Source: Opitutales bacterium
GTDB lineage: Bacteria; Verrucomicrobiota; Verrucomicrobiia; Opitutales; JAIRKQ01
Length of the DNA: 17,292 nucleotides
Direction of reading: 5' to 3'
NCBI GenBank assembly: GCA_029059365.1
Contig: JAIDVZ010000125.1
Span: 1 to 17,292, forward strand
Each line of letters opens with the position of its first letter. Position 1 is the stretch's first letter. Positions 7,671 through 17,292 of the stretch are shown here, in pieces. Under the pieces are notes generated by a model, which ran no database searches, was not told the origin of the DNA, and saw only the letters and a list, made by a program, of their open reading frames with translations. Both the position numbers and the translations under genes were made by a program.

Positions 7671-8792
7671 TTACCCAATCCTCAACGGCATCACCACGCA
7701 TAAAAAGCTATCCAAAGTTTTGAACACTCCCGGGCTGAGTTCATCTTTGAATTCGAAAAATACCTCATCCTGTACGAGCGCTTTTAACGGATCACACAGG
7801 AAAACCGGGTTAAACGCGACTTGTACCTCTGGGCCATCATACACAATTGCAAGTTTTTCGTGAGATTGCCCATATTCCGCACTAGCCGCTGAAATTTCTA
7901 ATGTATTGGGCGTAAAATGCAACTTGACGGAATTTTTATTCTCACTCGCCACTAAAGATACTCTTTGTATACTGTCCAAGAATAATTGTCTATCGATTTT
8001 CACTCGATTCTCTGTGCTTTGTGGAATAACTTGTTTGAAATTTGGGTAATTTCCATCGATCACCTTCGAGACAATTTTAATATCACCGATCAGACCGGTC
8101 TTTTCGTCATCTTTTACCGATAATCCAAACACGATCTGATTTTCCTCAAACGAAAACCACATCTTTTCACCTTGCCCTAAGAGCCGCTCAATCTCCGCTA
8201 TTGTCTTAGATGGCACAATTACACCATCAGCAGAGCCTTTTTCTCCCAGTTCTTTACTCATCATGCTCAAACGACGCCCATCGGTGGCTACGACCATAAA
8301 ATTGCCATTTTCTAGACTAAAATACACACCATTTAGGATGTACCGGTTACCATCGCGCGATTGGGCATACGATACATTCTTCAGCAATCTCAAAAATTCG
8401 TCTTGAGCGATACTGTATTTATTCTGCTCTGTACATTCTGGTAACGCCGGAAAATCCTCAGACGGGAGTCCCATAATTTCAAAATGCGAACCACCAGATG
8501 ACAAACGAACACTCGAACCGACTAATTCAAATTTAATTTCCTCAGACGGCATCGCACGGATGATAGTAGCTAATTTTTTAGCAGGTAATGTAATTTTCCC
8601 GGGAGTCGAAACCGTCGCTCGTACCTGGCAACAAATACCGAGATCGAGACTAGAGGTCGTCAAGGATACAGTATTATCCGCAGCTTCGATTAAAACATTG
8701 TTCAAAATAGGCATCATAACCTTCGAAGCAACAACATTAATTCCTTGTTGCAACCCGTTTACAAATGTGCTTTTTTCTATGGAAAACTTCAT
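7671..8792 (-). CDS. dnaN: DNA polymerase III beta subunit (sliding clamp)
   Basis: DnaN forms the ring-shaped dimer that holds DNA polymerase III on DNA. The 373-residue length is normal. The protein starts MKFSIEKSTFVNGLQQG and shows the three-fold clamp domain pattern, with ASKVMMPILNNVLIEA, PAKKLATIIRAMPSEE, NGVYFSL, VATDGRRLSMM and VIPSKTIAEIERLL in order. The end, FLCVVMPLRIG, corresponds to the C-terminal VMPMRL-type segment that forms part of the binding pocket. The frame is open to 8930, but that extension is rejected because family proteins begin at ATG 8792. dnaN is first in an operon with waaA, trmH and the deaminase, and is not beside dnaA, recF or gyrB. ligA diverges from it. 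Confidence 0.95.
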   Translation of the reverse strand: MKFSIEKSTFVNGLQQGINVVASKVMMPILNNVLIEAADNTVSLTTSSLDLGICCQVRATVSTPGKITLPAKKLATIIRAMPSEEIKFELVGSSVRLSSGGSHFEIMGLPSEDFPALPECTEQNKYSIAQDEFLRLLKNVSYAQSRDGNRYILNGVYFSLENGNFMVVATDGRRLSMMSKELGEKGSADGVIVPSKTIAEIERLLGQGEKMWFSFEENQIVFGLSVKDDEKTGLIGDIKIVSKVIDGNYPNFKQVIPQSTENRVKIDRQLFLDSIQRVSLVASENKNSVKLHFTPNTLEISAASAEYGQSHEKLAIVYDGPEVQVAFNPVFLCDPLKALVQDEVFFEFKDELSPGVFKTLDSFLCVVMPLRIG

Positions 8793-8873
8793 ATCGCAAT
8801 CTTTTCTATAACAGGAAGCTAACTTTAATCTTGGAAAAAACAAGACGACAATTTGACTTAATCGAAAAATATT
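8793..8873. promoter_or_regulatory. Divergent dnaN/ligA intergenic region
   Basis: These 81 AT-rich bases must hold the promoters for both the dnaN operon (-) and ligA (+). A TTGACT box at 8853-8858 faces ligA, but a correctly spaced -10 would fall on the ligA start codon. TTGTCG faces dnaN, with only a weak TTAAAG 17 bases on. No operator-like palindrome is visible. Position is stronger evidence than the boxes. Confidence 0.4.
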
Positions 8874-10952
8874 GTGAATAGTAAAACCTCGAAGGATTTC
8901 ATAGCAAAAAATATCAGACAATTTAAACAATTACGTGCTGATATCGATATGCATGATCGACTATATTACCGTGAAAACAATCCTCAAATTTCCGATTTCG
9001 AATATGATTGCTTAAAAGCAGAACTACTTCGTATTCAAGGAGTTCTAAAAAATGTTGGGATTGATACAAATGAAGATAAAATTGGCAATGACTTGTCTAA
9101 CGGGTTTTCGAAGGTCCAACATCTATCGCCGATGCAGAGCTTAGCCAACACGTACTCTTACGATGAGCTACTGGCTTTCGATAACCGTGTAAGTAAACAA
9201 CTAAATGGTCGAAAATATACGTACGTCGTTGAGCCCAAAATTGACGGAGTAGCGGTGAACCTGATTTATAAAAACGGGCACCTTGAGCACGCTTTAACCC
9301 GCGGAGATGGCACAACCGGAGACGAAGTTTTGCAAAACATTCTTACTATTGAAAACTTGCCTACTGAGCTTCAAAATTGCCCAGAAATTATTGAAATACG
9401 CGGGGAAGTGTTTATCGATGAAGAAACTTTCGATTCTGAGAATGAATATCGAAATGCGAACGGAATGGAAGAGTACGCTAATCCGCGCAATTTAGCAGCT
9501 GGGACCATAAAATCTCTTGATGTGGAAGATGTTAAAAAAAGACATTTACGAGCAATTTTTTATGCCATTGGCTATTCTTCTAATACACAATTTTCTACCC
9601 AACAATCCGTACTCGAGCAGCTGCCGAAGTGGGGATTTCACTCGCAAGAAAAATTTTGGCACGTTAAGGATATTGATGAAGCATGGCAAAGCATTGCTCA
9701 ATTAGATATCGCGAGAAAAAATTTTAAATATTGGACCGACGGTGCGGTTCTAAAAATCAATGAGCTCGATCTTCATAAGGAATTAGGAACCACTGCCAAA
9801 GCACCACATTGGGCAATTGCCTATAAATTTGCGCCGACACGCGTGTCAACAATGCTTAAGGACATTATTTTTCAGGTCGGACGTACAGGTGTAATTACTC
9901 CAATCGCGGTGCTAGATCCAATCGAAATCGACGGCAGTGTAATTACCCGCGCTACATTGCATAATGCTGATGATATTGCCAGAAAGGATATTCGAATTGG
10001 CGATTATGTTTTTTTGGAAAAAGCTGGAGAAATTATCCCGGCAATCGTTTCCGTCGATTTGGACAGACGTAATAAAAACAGCAAACCATTTTCGTTTCCT
10101 ACTAAATGTCCATCATGTAATCAGCCGCTTGAGCGTATTGCTGATGAAGTTGCCTGGCGGTGTCTAAATCCAAATTGTCCAGAACAATTAAAGTGCAAAA
10201 TCACATACTTTGTATCTAAGGATGCGTTAAACATTGATGGCCTCGGTGAAACCGTGATACAAAATTTAATAGCACAAAAAAAGGTACACAATGTGGCCGA
10301 TATTTACCGCCTGACTTTCAGGGACCTCTTATCTATTCCAAAACTTGGTCAAAAATCTGCACTAAAAATATTAGACAATATTGATAAAAGCAAAAATTGT
10401 CACATCTGGCGTATAATCAATGGGTTAGGAATATTAGGTATCGGCGAACAGACCGCTAAGGATTTAGCTCAACAGTTTTCTTCCATTCAAGATTTATCAC
10501 ATGCCACGACTGATCAATTGGCTAACATTTCTGGTATTGGCCAAAAATTGGCAGAATCAATCGTGAAATTTTTTCAAAGCCCGGCTGAACAAAGTTTAAT
10601 CAAACAATTAGAAGATTTAGGATTGCGCTTAAATTCACAACCAGTTGATTGTCAAGGAGATACAAAAATTTTCGATAATAAAATTTTTGTTTTAACCGGC
10701 ACACTTGATCATTTTACACGCGCACAAATAAAAGAAATTATTGAAATTCTGGGAGGCAATGTATCAGAAACAATATCGAAAAAGGTCGATATTTTAATCG
10801 TCGGGAGCAACCCAGGATCAAAATTATCACAAGCAGAAAAATTGAAAATTACAATCTGGAGCGAAAGTGATTTGATACAAAATTGTTTACACAGCGGTGT
10901 GAAAATTCCACAACTTGGATCTTATTTTTCGAATTTCGAAATAAAGCATTAA
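8874..10952 (+). CDS. ligA: NAD+-dependent DNA ligase
   Basis: LigA seals nicks between Okazaki fragments and in repair, using NAD+ as adenylate donor. The 692-residue protein has the full bacterial layout. Domain Ia has the NMN-binding DRLYYRENNPQISDFEYD segment. In the adenylation domain K122 of VEPKIDGVAV is the lysine that takes AMP, followed by RGDGTTGDEV, EIRGEVF and NPRNLAAGTIKSLD. After the OB fold comes a four-cysteine zinc finger (C412, C415, C430, C435), then helix-hairpin-helix repeats around PKLGQKSA, LGILGIGEQTA and SGIGQKLAE, and a C-terminal BRCT domain (FVLTGTLDHFTRAQIK onward). The start is GTG at 8874; the next in-frame Met, residue 25, would remove part of domain Ia. No Shine-Dalgarno site is evident. 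Confidence 0.96.
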   Translation: MNSKTSKDFIAKNIRQFKQLRADIDMHDRLYYRENNPQISDFEYDCLKAELLRIQGVLKNVGIDTNEDKIGNDLSNGFSKVQHLSPMQSLANTYSYDELLAFDNRVSKQLNGRKYTYVVEPKIDGVAVNLIYKNGHLEHALTRGDGTTGDEVLQNILTIENLPTELQNCPEIIEIRGEVFIDEETFDSENEYRNANGMEEYANPRNLAAGTIKSLDVEDVKKRHLRAIFYAIGYSSNTQFSTQQSVLEQLPKWGFHSQEKFWHVKDIDEAWQSIAQLDIARKNFKYWTDGAVLKINELDLHKELGTTAKAPHWAIAYKFAPTRVSTMLKDIIFQVGRTGVITPIAVLDPIEIDGSVITRATLHNADDIARKDIRIGDYVFLEKAGEIIPAIVSVDLDRRNKNSKPFSFPTKCPSCNQPLERIADEVAWRCLNPNCPEQLKCKITYFVSKDALNIDGLGETVIQNLIAQKKVHNVADIYRLTFRDLLSIPKLGQKSALKILDNIDKSKNCHIWRIINGLGILGIGEQTAKDLAQQFSSIQDLSHATTDQLANISGIGQKLAESIVKFFQSPAEQSLIKQLEDLGLRLNSQPVDCQGDTKIFDNKIFVLTGTLDHFTRAQIKEIIEILGGNVSETISKKVDILIVGSNPGSKLSQAEKLKITIWSESDLIQNCLHSGVKIPQLGSYFSNFEIKH

Positions 10953-10983
10953 ATCCGCAAAAGCAATTCAAGAATTATTATAT

Positions 10984-10999
10984 CTTACTGATTAGTAAG
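10984..10999. repeat. Short inverted repeat after ligA
   Basis: CTTACT and AGTAAG form a 6-bp stem with a 4-base loop (GATT). It lies 32 bases after the ligA stop. A GTTTT tract comes 12 bases further on, too far for a standard intrinsic terminator, so its role for ligA is doubtful. Confidence 0.25.
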
Positions 11000-11028
11000 C
11001 CATTAGCCCAGTTTTAAATTTCATATAT

Positions 11029-11062
11029 AAAATAAAAAATGTTCAGTGCATGACACTGAACA
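11029..11062 (-). terminator. Intrinsic terminator of the dnaK-groS-groL operon
   Basis: Read on the minus strand, TGTTCAGTG, a 5-base loop and CACTGAACA form a perfect 9-bp stem (11040-11062). It is followed at once by TTTTTTATTTT (11039 down to 11029). It starts 26 bases after the groL stop, in the right orientation. The plus strand lacks a matching T-run, so it does not serve ligA. Confidence 0.9.
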
Positions 11063-11088
11063 CTCGATTTGTTAAAAAATGCAATAGC

Positions 11089-13025
<1,937 letters not shown>

Positions 13026-13054
13026 ATGTTATTTACCTCTTGGATTAAAAATTG

Positions 13055-15013
13055 TTATTTTTTGTCATCATCAACAACTTCAAAATCAGCGTCAACTACA
13101 TTGTCATCGTTCTTTTTCTGAGAGTCATTGCTATCAGATGCTCCTTCTTGAGCTGGCTGCCCATCAGCTTGTTGTTGAGCCCCTTGAGCATACATCGCCT
13201 GTGCCATACTCTGGAATTTAGCTGTTAAACTTTCACGTGCGCTATTCAAAGCTTCTGTGTCAGATTTTTCATCATCAAACACTTTCTTAGCATCCGCAAC
13301 TGCAGATTCAAGCTCACTGCGTTTATCCTCTGGCAAATTGCCCCCTAGCTCCTTGAGCTGCTTCTCTGTCTGATAAATAAACTGATCAAGCTGATTACGT
13401 GCTTCGATACGCTCCTTCTCTTTTTTGTCTTCTTCAGCAAATTTTTCAGCATCTTTACGCAACTTATCAATTTCCTCATCTGACAAACCGGACGCCCCGG
13501 TAATAGTGATTTTCTGATCACGCCCAGTACCTTTATCTTTTGCGGTTACGTGCAAGATCCCATTGGCATCAATATCAAATGTTACCTCTATCTGTGGAAC
13601 TCCACGCGGTGCTAAAGGAATACCATCAAGTCTAAACATACCCAATGTCTTATTATCTTTCGCCATCGGACGTTCACCTTGAAGAATATGAATATCGACT
13701 GCCGTTTGATTCTCAGCATAGGTCGAAAACACCTGTGTTTTCTTCGTTGGAATTGTGGTATTGCGCTCAATCATTGGCGTTGAAATCCCACCTGCTGTTT
13801 CGATACCTAATGTCAAAGGTGTAACATCGAGCAATAAGATATCGTTAACCTCGCCCTTCAACACTCCACCTTGTATGGCAGCACCAACTGCAACCACCTC
13901 GTCCGGATTAACTCCCTGATGCGGGGTCTTTCCAGCAAATTTCTTGGCAATTTCTACCACACGAGGAGACCGCGTCATTCCACCGACCAAAACAAGTTCA
14001 GAAATATCAGACATCGTGATGCCAGCATCTTTCAAGCAGTTCTTACAAGGCTTAATGGTACGTTCATACAGATCATCACACAACTGTTCCAGTTTTGAAC
14101 GTGTCAATGTAACATTCAAATGTTTCGGTCCACTAGCATCAGCTGTGATGAACGGTAAATTAATATCTACTTGTTGTGAAGATGATAACGCAATTTTCGC
14201 CTTTTCTGCCTCTTCCTTTAGACGCTGAGCGGCCATTGGATCTTTTCTTAAATCTATTCCATTTTCCTTTTGGAACCCATCAGCTAGCCAATTGATTATA
14301 CGAACATCCCAGTCATCACCTCCAAGTGCCGTATCACCATTAGTTGCTTTAACTTCAAAAACTCCATCTCCGATCTCCAATACCGAAATATCGAAAGTTC
14401 CGCCTCCAAGATCGTAAACTGCGATCTTTTCGTCCTTTTTCTTATCTAGACCGTAAGCTAATGAAGCAGCTGTCGGCTCGTTTATTATACGCAGGACCTC
14501 CAAACCAGCAATTTTTCCAGCATCTTTTGTAGCCTGTCTTTGTGCATCGTTGAAGTATGCAGGCACGGTGATCACTGCTTGTGTGACGGTTTCGCCGAGA
14601 TATGCTTCAGCATCCGCCTTTAGTTTCGCTAATACGATCGAAGAGATTTGTTCAGGAGAAAATTTCTCTGTCTTGCCACCACTTTCACACTCGATCCACG
14701 CATCATCATTTTTACCTTTAACAATCTTAAAAGGCAATGTTTTAGCAAGTTCGCCAACCTCGTTGTATTTTTTACCGATTAAACGTTTAGCAGAAAATAT
14801 AGTATTTTGTGGATTTGTTACAGCTTGACGCTTAGCTGCTTGCCCAACCAATCGTTCACCACTTTTTGTAAAAGCAACCACAGATGGTGTTGTACGCGCA
14901 CCTTCAGCATTAGGTATCACGACCGCTTCGCCACCCTCCATGACTGCCATGCAGGAATTAGTTGTCCCAAGGTCAATTCCAAGTACCCTTCCCGATTTTT
15001 TATTCGCACTCAT
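13055..15013 (-). CDS. dnaK: Molecular chaperone DnaK (Hsp70)
   Basis: DnaK binds unfolded segments in an ATP-driven cycle with DnaJ and GrpE, neither of which is encoded here. The 652-residue protein has the full layout. The ATPase domain has [10 protein letters not shown] (12-21), [38 protein letters not shown] and [23 protein letters not shown] after the interdomain linker opens the substrate-binding domain, which has [10 protein letters not shown] and [20 protein letters not shown] helical lid and an Asp/Gln-rich tail ending [14 protein letters not shown] complete it. The start is ATG 15013, with only a weak GGATAG upstream. It is the first gene of dnaK-groS-groL. Confidence 0.98.
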   Translation of the reverse strand: MSANKKSGRVLGIDLGTTNSCMAVMEGGEAVVIPNAEGARTTPSVVAFTKSGERLVGQAAKRQAVTNPQNTIFSAKRLIGKKYNEVGELAKTLPFKIVKGKNDDAWIECESGGKTEKFSPEQISSIVLAKLKADAEAYLGETVTQAVITVPAYFNDAQRQATKDAGKIAGLEVLRIINEPTAASLAYGLDKKKDEKIAVYDLGGGTFDISVLEIGDGVFEVKATNGDTALGGDDWDVRIINWLADGFQKENGIDLRKDPMAAQRLKEEAEKAKIALSSSQQVDINLPFITADASGPKHLNVTLTRSKLEQLCDDLYERTIKPCKNCLKDAGITMSDISELVLVGGMTRSPRVVEIAKKFAGKTPHQGVNPDEVVAVGAAIQGGVLKGEVNDILLLDVTPLTLGIETAGGISTPMIERNTTIPTKKTQVFSTYAENQTAVDIHILQGERPMAKDNKTLGMFRLDGIPLAPRGVPQIEVTFDIDANGILHVTAKDKGTGRDQKITITGASGLSDEEIDKLRKDAEKFAEEDKKEKERIEARNQLDQFIYQTEKQLKELGGNLPEDKRSELESAVADAKKVFDDEKSDTEALNSARESLTAKFQSMAQAMYAQGAQQQADGQPAQEGASDSNDSQKKNDDNVVDADFEVVDDDKK

Positions 15014-15196
15014 ATTTTTCTATCCAACGTTGATTGTAGCAATTTTCATGCCAAATATTAAACGAAGTGACAATCGGCGATTAAAATTTATTCAGAAATT
15101 CAAATATGCGGTAAATTAAACCAGCTGAAAATTTAGTACTTAATAAAATAAGCGTGCCGTTTTTTCCCGAACAGAAAAATCGTGATCTGATTAAGG
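15014..15196 (-). other. Leader and upstream region of dnaK
   Basis: These 183 AT-rich bases separate the stop of the upstream orphan gene from the dnaK ATG on the minus strand. No CIRCE element or clear sigma32 promoter (CTTGAA with CCCCAT) is visible. There is no strong terminator after the orphan stop; AATC-N7-GATT followed by T's near 15175-15190 is only a 4-bp stem. Confidence 0.4.
15033..15041 (-). promoter_or_regulatory. Possible extended -10 promoter for dnaK
   Basis: Read on the minus strand, TGCTACAAT matches an extended -10 element (TGn plus TACAAT) 20-28 bases before the dnaK start. The best upstream box, TTTAAT 18 bases before TACAAT, is poor. Transcription from here would leave a leader of only about 13 bases, so this remains a candidate. 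Confidence 0.3.
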
Positions 15197-16930
15197 CTAC
15201 GATTGAACAAAAATTTTCCCGATATCTTCTTGCGAAAAGTTCCCCATCGCTGCTTTCTCCGCAATTTGTACTATAAGCGGATTAATCGTGTACCCTTTGT
15301 GCTCTCTGCCATTCAACTTCACGCTGACATGATCTTCCCAAAAATGATACCTATCATATAGAAACACAGCTTTTATGTTTGGCTTCAGATCAATTAAATA
15401 CGGTCTCACCAAATAAGCTCTAATGCCATTGATATTTACACCTATTTCGCCAGTAACATTTTTATTCACAACTACTATTTCTAACGAGCTTTGTAAATCG
15501 ATCACGGTACAATCAAAAACCTGAGCACTACTCAAATCGCATATCATTTCACGTTCTTCTGCAGAAAGTTTTCCATGATCGCACATCTCTTTGGACAGGA
15601 AATATATAAATTTGACACTGCTAAATGGCAGCGTGAACCTCATTGAAGTCGAATTTTCATCGGCTAAAAATGAGGCCGGGCGCTCTAGGGAAGTCGATTC
15701 CAATATTCCTTGTGATTGGCCTGGTATATGATGCCTATTACTGACACGATACACCGTAAACATACCAGATTTTCTATCCAGTCCCAAAATCCCATCTATA
15801 TAATTTAATGCAACAGCGATGAACCCTTGGTGTATCGCAATGGTCTTAAAATATGAGATATATTCTGGGGAATTTGTTGGATATTTCGTATGAAATTGCT
15901 CGATAAAGGATTCTGCTCCAAATCCCCATTCTTTGGGATTAGCTCTACTTCCCGTGTTCCCGCCAATTAAAAAATAAAACTTATCAACGTCTAAATCGGC
16001 TCTTTGTTCTAAATAAAAACCCTTGAGCATCCTTGAAGTCTCGCACCATGATGAATCTCTTTGTTGAAAACGGCAATACGTAGAAATTATAGAATAATCT
16101 CCACCTTCCGATTCGATAAGCCTCTCCAAACGTTCCGCGATCCACTCTCTATGCTCTCTATAACGGTCGTTAAATGTCAGTGGGCTTCTGTTATCGGGAT
16201 TATCACGATCATAATCCTCTGGGCTTATATACTCTGGCAGACACTCCTCCAGCGTATATCCCCAAATTTTAGTAGTATATATCGTGATCATCGCATTAAA
16301 TACTTCCTTAGCAAAAACTACTTTATACCCATATCTCAACATCTGCGATACATATTGAGCAATAGCGGCTTGTTGTCTCAAAGAACACTTTGAAAGTGGA
16401 CCGAGATCGAATCCGCTTTCTGATAACTCGGCCATCCATATGGCTATTTCTTTATAATCAGCATGTTTACGCCAGTCTTGATACTTTAAGCACCAGTGCT
16501 CATGCTTATCTTGGGTAAAATTCAGTATATCGATTTCGTCATTTTCATCATCTCCCTCCAGAGAAATATTTTCGATATCGGCCGGGATACTTCCAAATTT
16601 TCCTAAAATTGCGTCCGATGCGTATCTACATATGTAGCGTTTGTTAGTTCTATCCACAACAGGAACATGCATCTTGTACATCAAAGTATTCCAAAAACTA
16701 TTTCGCTGCTTATCTCCTTTTAATTGAGCAACACAACGTGCATGTAAATGTCTTTTCCAAAAAAGATTATCCTCGGATTTTGAATTCCGCATTTTACAAG
16801 TGGAGAATACGGCTTTGATATCCAAAGAATTACGATTTTCCTTCAGCGTTTGCTCATCTATATTCTCTGTGCTCACCCGTGAAACACTTGCTACCCCGGC
16901 TGCTCCCGATCTACACACCCCAATATTCAT
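15197..16930 (-). CDS. Unrecognised 577-residue protein; possible ADP-ribosyltransferase effector
   Basis: I do not recognise a full-length family. The N-terminus (MNIGVCRSGAAGVASVSRV) is rich in Ser, Gly, Ala and Val without a hydrophobic signal peptide, and no membrane segment is seen. An acidic patch (GDDENDEIDI) lies near residues 120-135. In the C-terminal third a helix-like stretch leads to FTVYRV (R395), then ILESTSLERPASFL (S412-T413-S414) and SAEEREMICDL (E459, E461), then VFDCTVIDL. Order and spacing (17 and about 48 residues) resemble the R-S-E triad of arginine-type ADP-ribosyltransferases, with strand-like sequence around each. This is inference from short motifs. ATG 16930 was chosen over TTG 16987, but GGGAAGG ends one base from the ATG, closer than usual. 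It lies between the chaperone operon and a divergent nif3-family gene, and looks lineage-specific. Confidence 0.75.
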   Translation of the reverse strand: MNIGVCRSGAAGVASVSRVSTENIDEQTLKENRNSLDIKAVFSTCKMRNSKSEDNLFWKRHLHARCVAQLKGDKQRNSFWNTLMYKMHVPVVDRTNKRYICRYASDAILGKFGSIPADIENISLEGDDENDEIDILNFTQDKHEHWCLKYQDWRKHADYKEIAIWMAELSESGFDLGPLSKCSLRQQAAIAQYVSQMLRYGYKVVFAKEVFNAMITIYTTKIWGYTLEECLPEYISPEDYDRDNPDNRSPLTFNDRYREHREWIAERLERLIESEGGDYSIISTYCRFQQRDSSWCETSRMLKGFYLEQRADLDVDKFYFLIGGNTGSRANPKEWGFGAESFIEQFHTKYPTNSPEYISYFKTIAIHQGFIAVALNYIDGILGLDRKSGMFTVYRVSNRHHIPGQSQGILESTSLERPASFLADENSTSMRFTLPFSSVKFIYFLSKEMCDHGKLSAEEREMICDLSSAQVFDCTVIDLQSSLEIVVVNKNVTGEIGVNINGIRAYLVRPYLIDLKPNIKAVFLYDRYHFWEDHVSVKLNGREHKGYTINPLIVQIAEKAAMGNFSQEDIGKIFVQS

Positions 16931-17046
16931 ACCTTCCCAAACAATCCCAAAAGATCCGTATCGTAACCAAACGCTTTGCTTTATCAATTTTTTTACAATA
17001 AAAATCTTTGCAACTCGGTGTTCAATAACTAGCCTCGGGCTCCAAG
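16931..17046. promoter_or_regulatory. Divergent region between orphan gene and nif3-family gene
   Basis: These 116 bases should hold promoters for both outward-facing genes. On the minus strand TTGAAC followed after 17 bases by TTTATT is the best candidate for the orphan, and it is weak. Nothing convincing faces the + strand gene. No operator-like palindrome was seen. Confidence 0.3.
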
Positions 17047-17292
17047 GTGGAACAGTTAAATACAGTAGTAAATTTTTGTGATGAATATTTAAATACTCAG
17101 AACATCAAAGATTTCGAGCGCGCATATAATGGACTTCAAATCGAAAATTCCGGTGAAATCTCTAAAATAGGCTCTTCTGTCGATCTCAATTTACTAACGA
17201 TCGAACAAGCTATAAAGGCCAAGGTTGATTTTTTGATTGTACATCACGGCATGTTTTGGAACCCAACAACACCGCTAGTAAAGGCCCAATAT
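17047..17292 (+). CDS. Nif3/DUF34 family dinuclear-metal protein, 5' part
   Basis: The frame is open from a TAA at 17026-17028 to the right edge, giving 82 codons from GTG 17047; the rest lies outside. The start region reads VEQLNTVVNFCDEYL, followed by AYNGLQIENSGEI, matching the family's NGLQVEG-type segment. Then come SSVDLNLLTIEQAIKAKVDF and LIVHHGMFW; HH supplies metal ligands in the Nif3-like (YbgI, YqfO) fold, and AIKAKVDFLIVHHG is the family's most recognisable stretch. Members form toroidal hexamers with two metal ions per subunit; their role is debated, with GTP cyclohydrolase I type 2 a common but unproven label. GTG is the first plausible start after the stop, but no strong ribosome-binding site is seen. 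Confidence 0.85.
   Translation, partial: MEQLNTVVNFCDEYLNTQNIKDFERAYNGLQIENSGEISKIGSSVDLNLLTIEQAIKAKVDFLIVHHGMFWNPTTPLVKAQY

Noticed and set aside
8853..8881. TTGACT as the ligA promoter
   Set aside because: With normal spacing the -10 would cover the GTG start. The next in-frame start would cut away part of domain Ia, so this box is unlikely to be the ligA promoter unless the start is wrong.
8793..8930. A 46-residue N-terminal extension of dnaN
   Set aside because: It crosses into the start of ligA, and clamp proteins begin at the MKF-type segment at 8792.
13026..15196. CIRCE or sigma32 heat-shock control of dnaK and groS
   Set aside because: Neither the TTAGCACTC-N9-GAGTGCTAA repeat nor a CTTGAA/CCCCAT pair was found upstream of dnaK or groS.

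Overview
The window reads as a chromosomal segment of an AT-rich, Gram-negative bacterium. The Gram-negative call rests on a Kdo transferase (waaA) for lipopolysaccharide; the MEP isoprenoid pathway (ispF) and an NAD+-dependent DNA ligase fit any bacterium. The GroEL, DnaK, LigA and WaaA sequences have, by eye, the flavour of the Planctomycetes-Verrucomicrobia-Chlamydiae group, perhaps an Opitutae/Puniceicoccales-like lineage. This is an impression with low confidence; no phylogeny could be run. Nearly all the sequence is core housekeeping, densely packed, with no insertion sequence, phage gene, CRISPR array or rRNA.

Layout, left to right. Positions 1-1597 (+) hold the 3' part of a Ppx/GppA phosphatase and an RluA/RluD-type pseudouridine synthase, 3 bases apart. 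A 249-base non-coding stretch leads to tRNA-Phe(GAA) at 1847-1922. Then comes a + strand run ispF, ftsY, pssA and prmC (1952-5101), covering isoprenoid precursor synthesis, membrane-protein targeting, phosphatidylserine synthesis and release-factor methylation. It meets tail-to-tail, with a 6-base overlap, a - strand operon dnaN, waaA, SpoU/TrmH methyltransferase and dCMP-deaminase-like gene (8792 down to 5096). In that operon the genes are 1-7 bases apart or overlap by 3. ligA (8874-10952, +) diverges from dnaN.

Positions 11029-15013 (-) form a chaperone operon dnaK-groS-groL that ends in a clear intrinsic terminator. Upstream of dnaK, on the same strand, is a 577-residue protein without a recognised full-length family (15197-16930). 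Its C-terminal third carries residues arranged like the Arg / Ser-Thr-Ser / Glu-x-Glu signature of ADP-ribosyltransferases, so it is a candidate secreted toxin or effector and the most interesting object here. The window ends in the 5' part of a Nif3/DUF34-family gene (17047 onward, +), which diverges from that orphan.

Start sites were moved inward from the longest reading frame for ispF, pssA, the deaminase, trmH, waaA, dnaN and the orphan, using family N-termini, Shine-Dalgarno sites or start/stop overlaps. Function calls for the housekeeping genes rest on visible motifs and are firm. The ADP-ribosyltransferase idea, the promoters and the taxonomy are inference.
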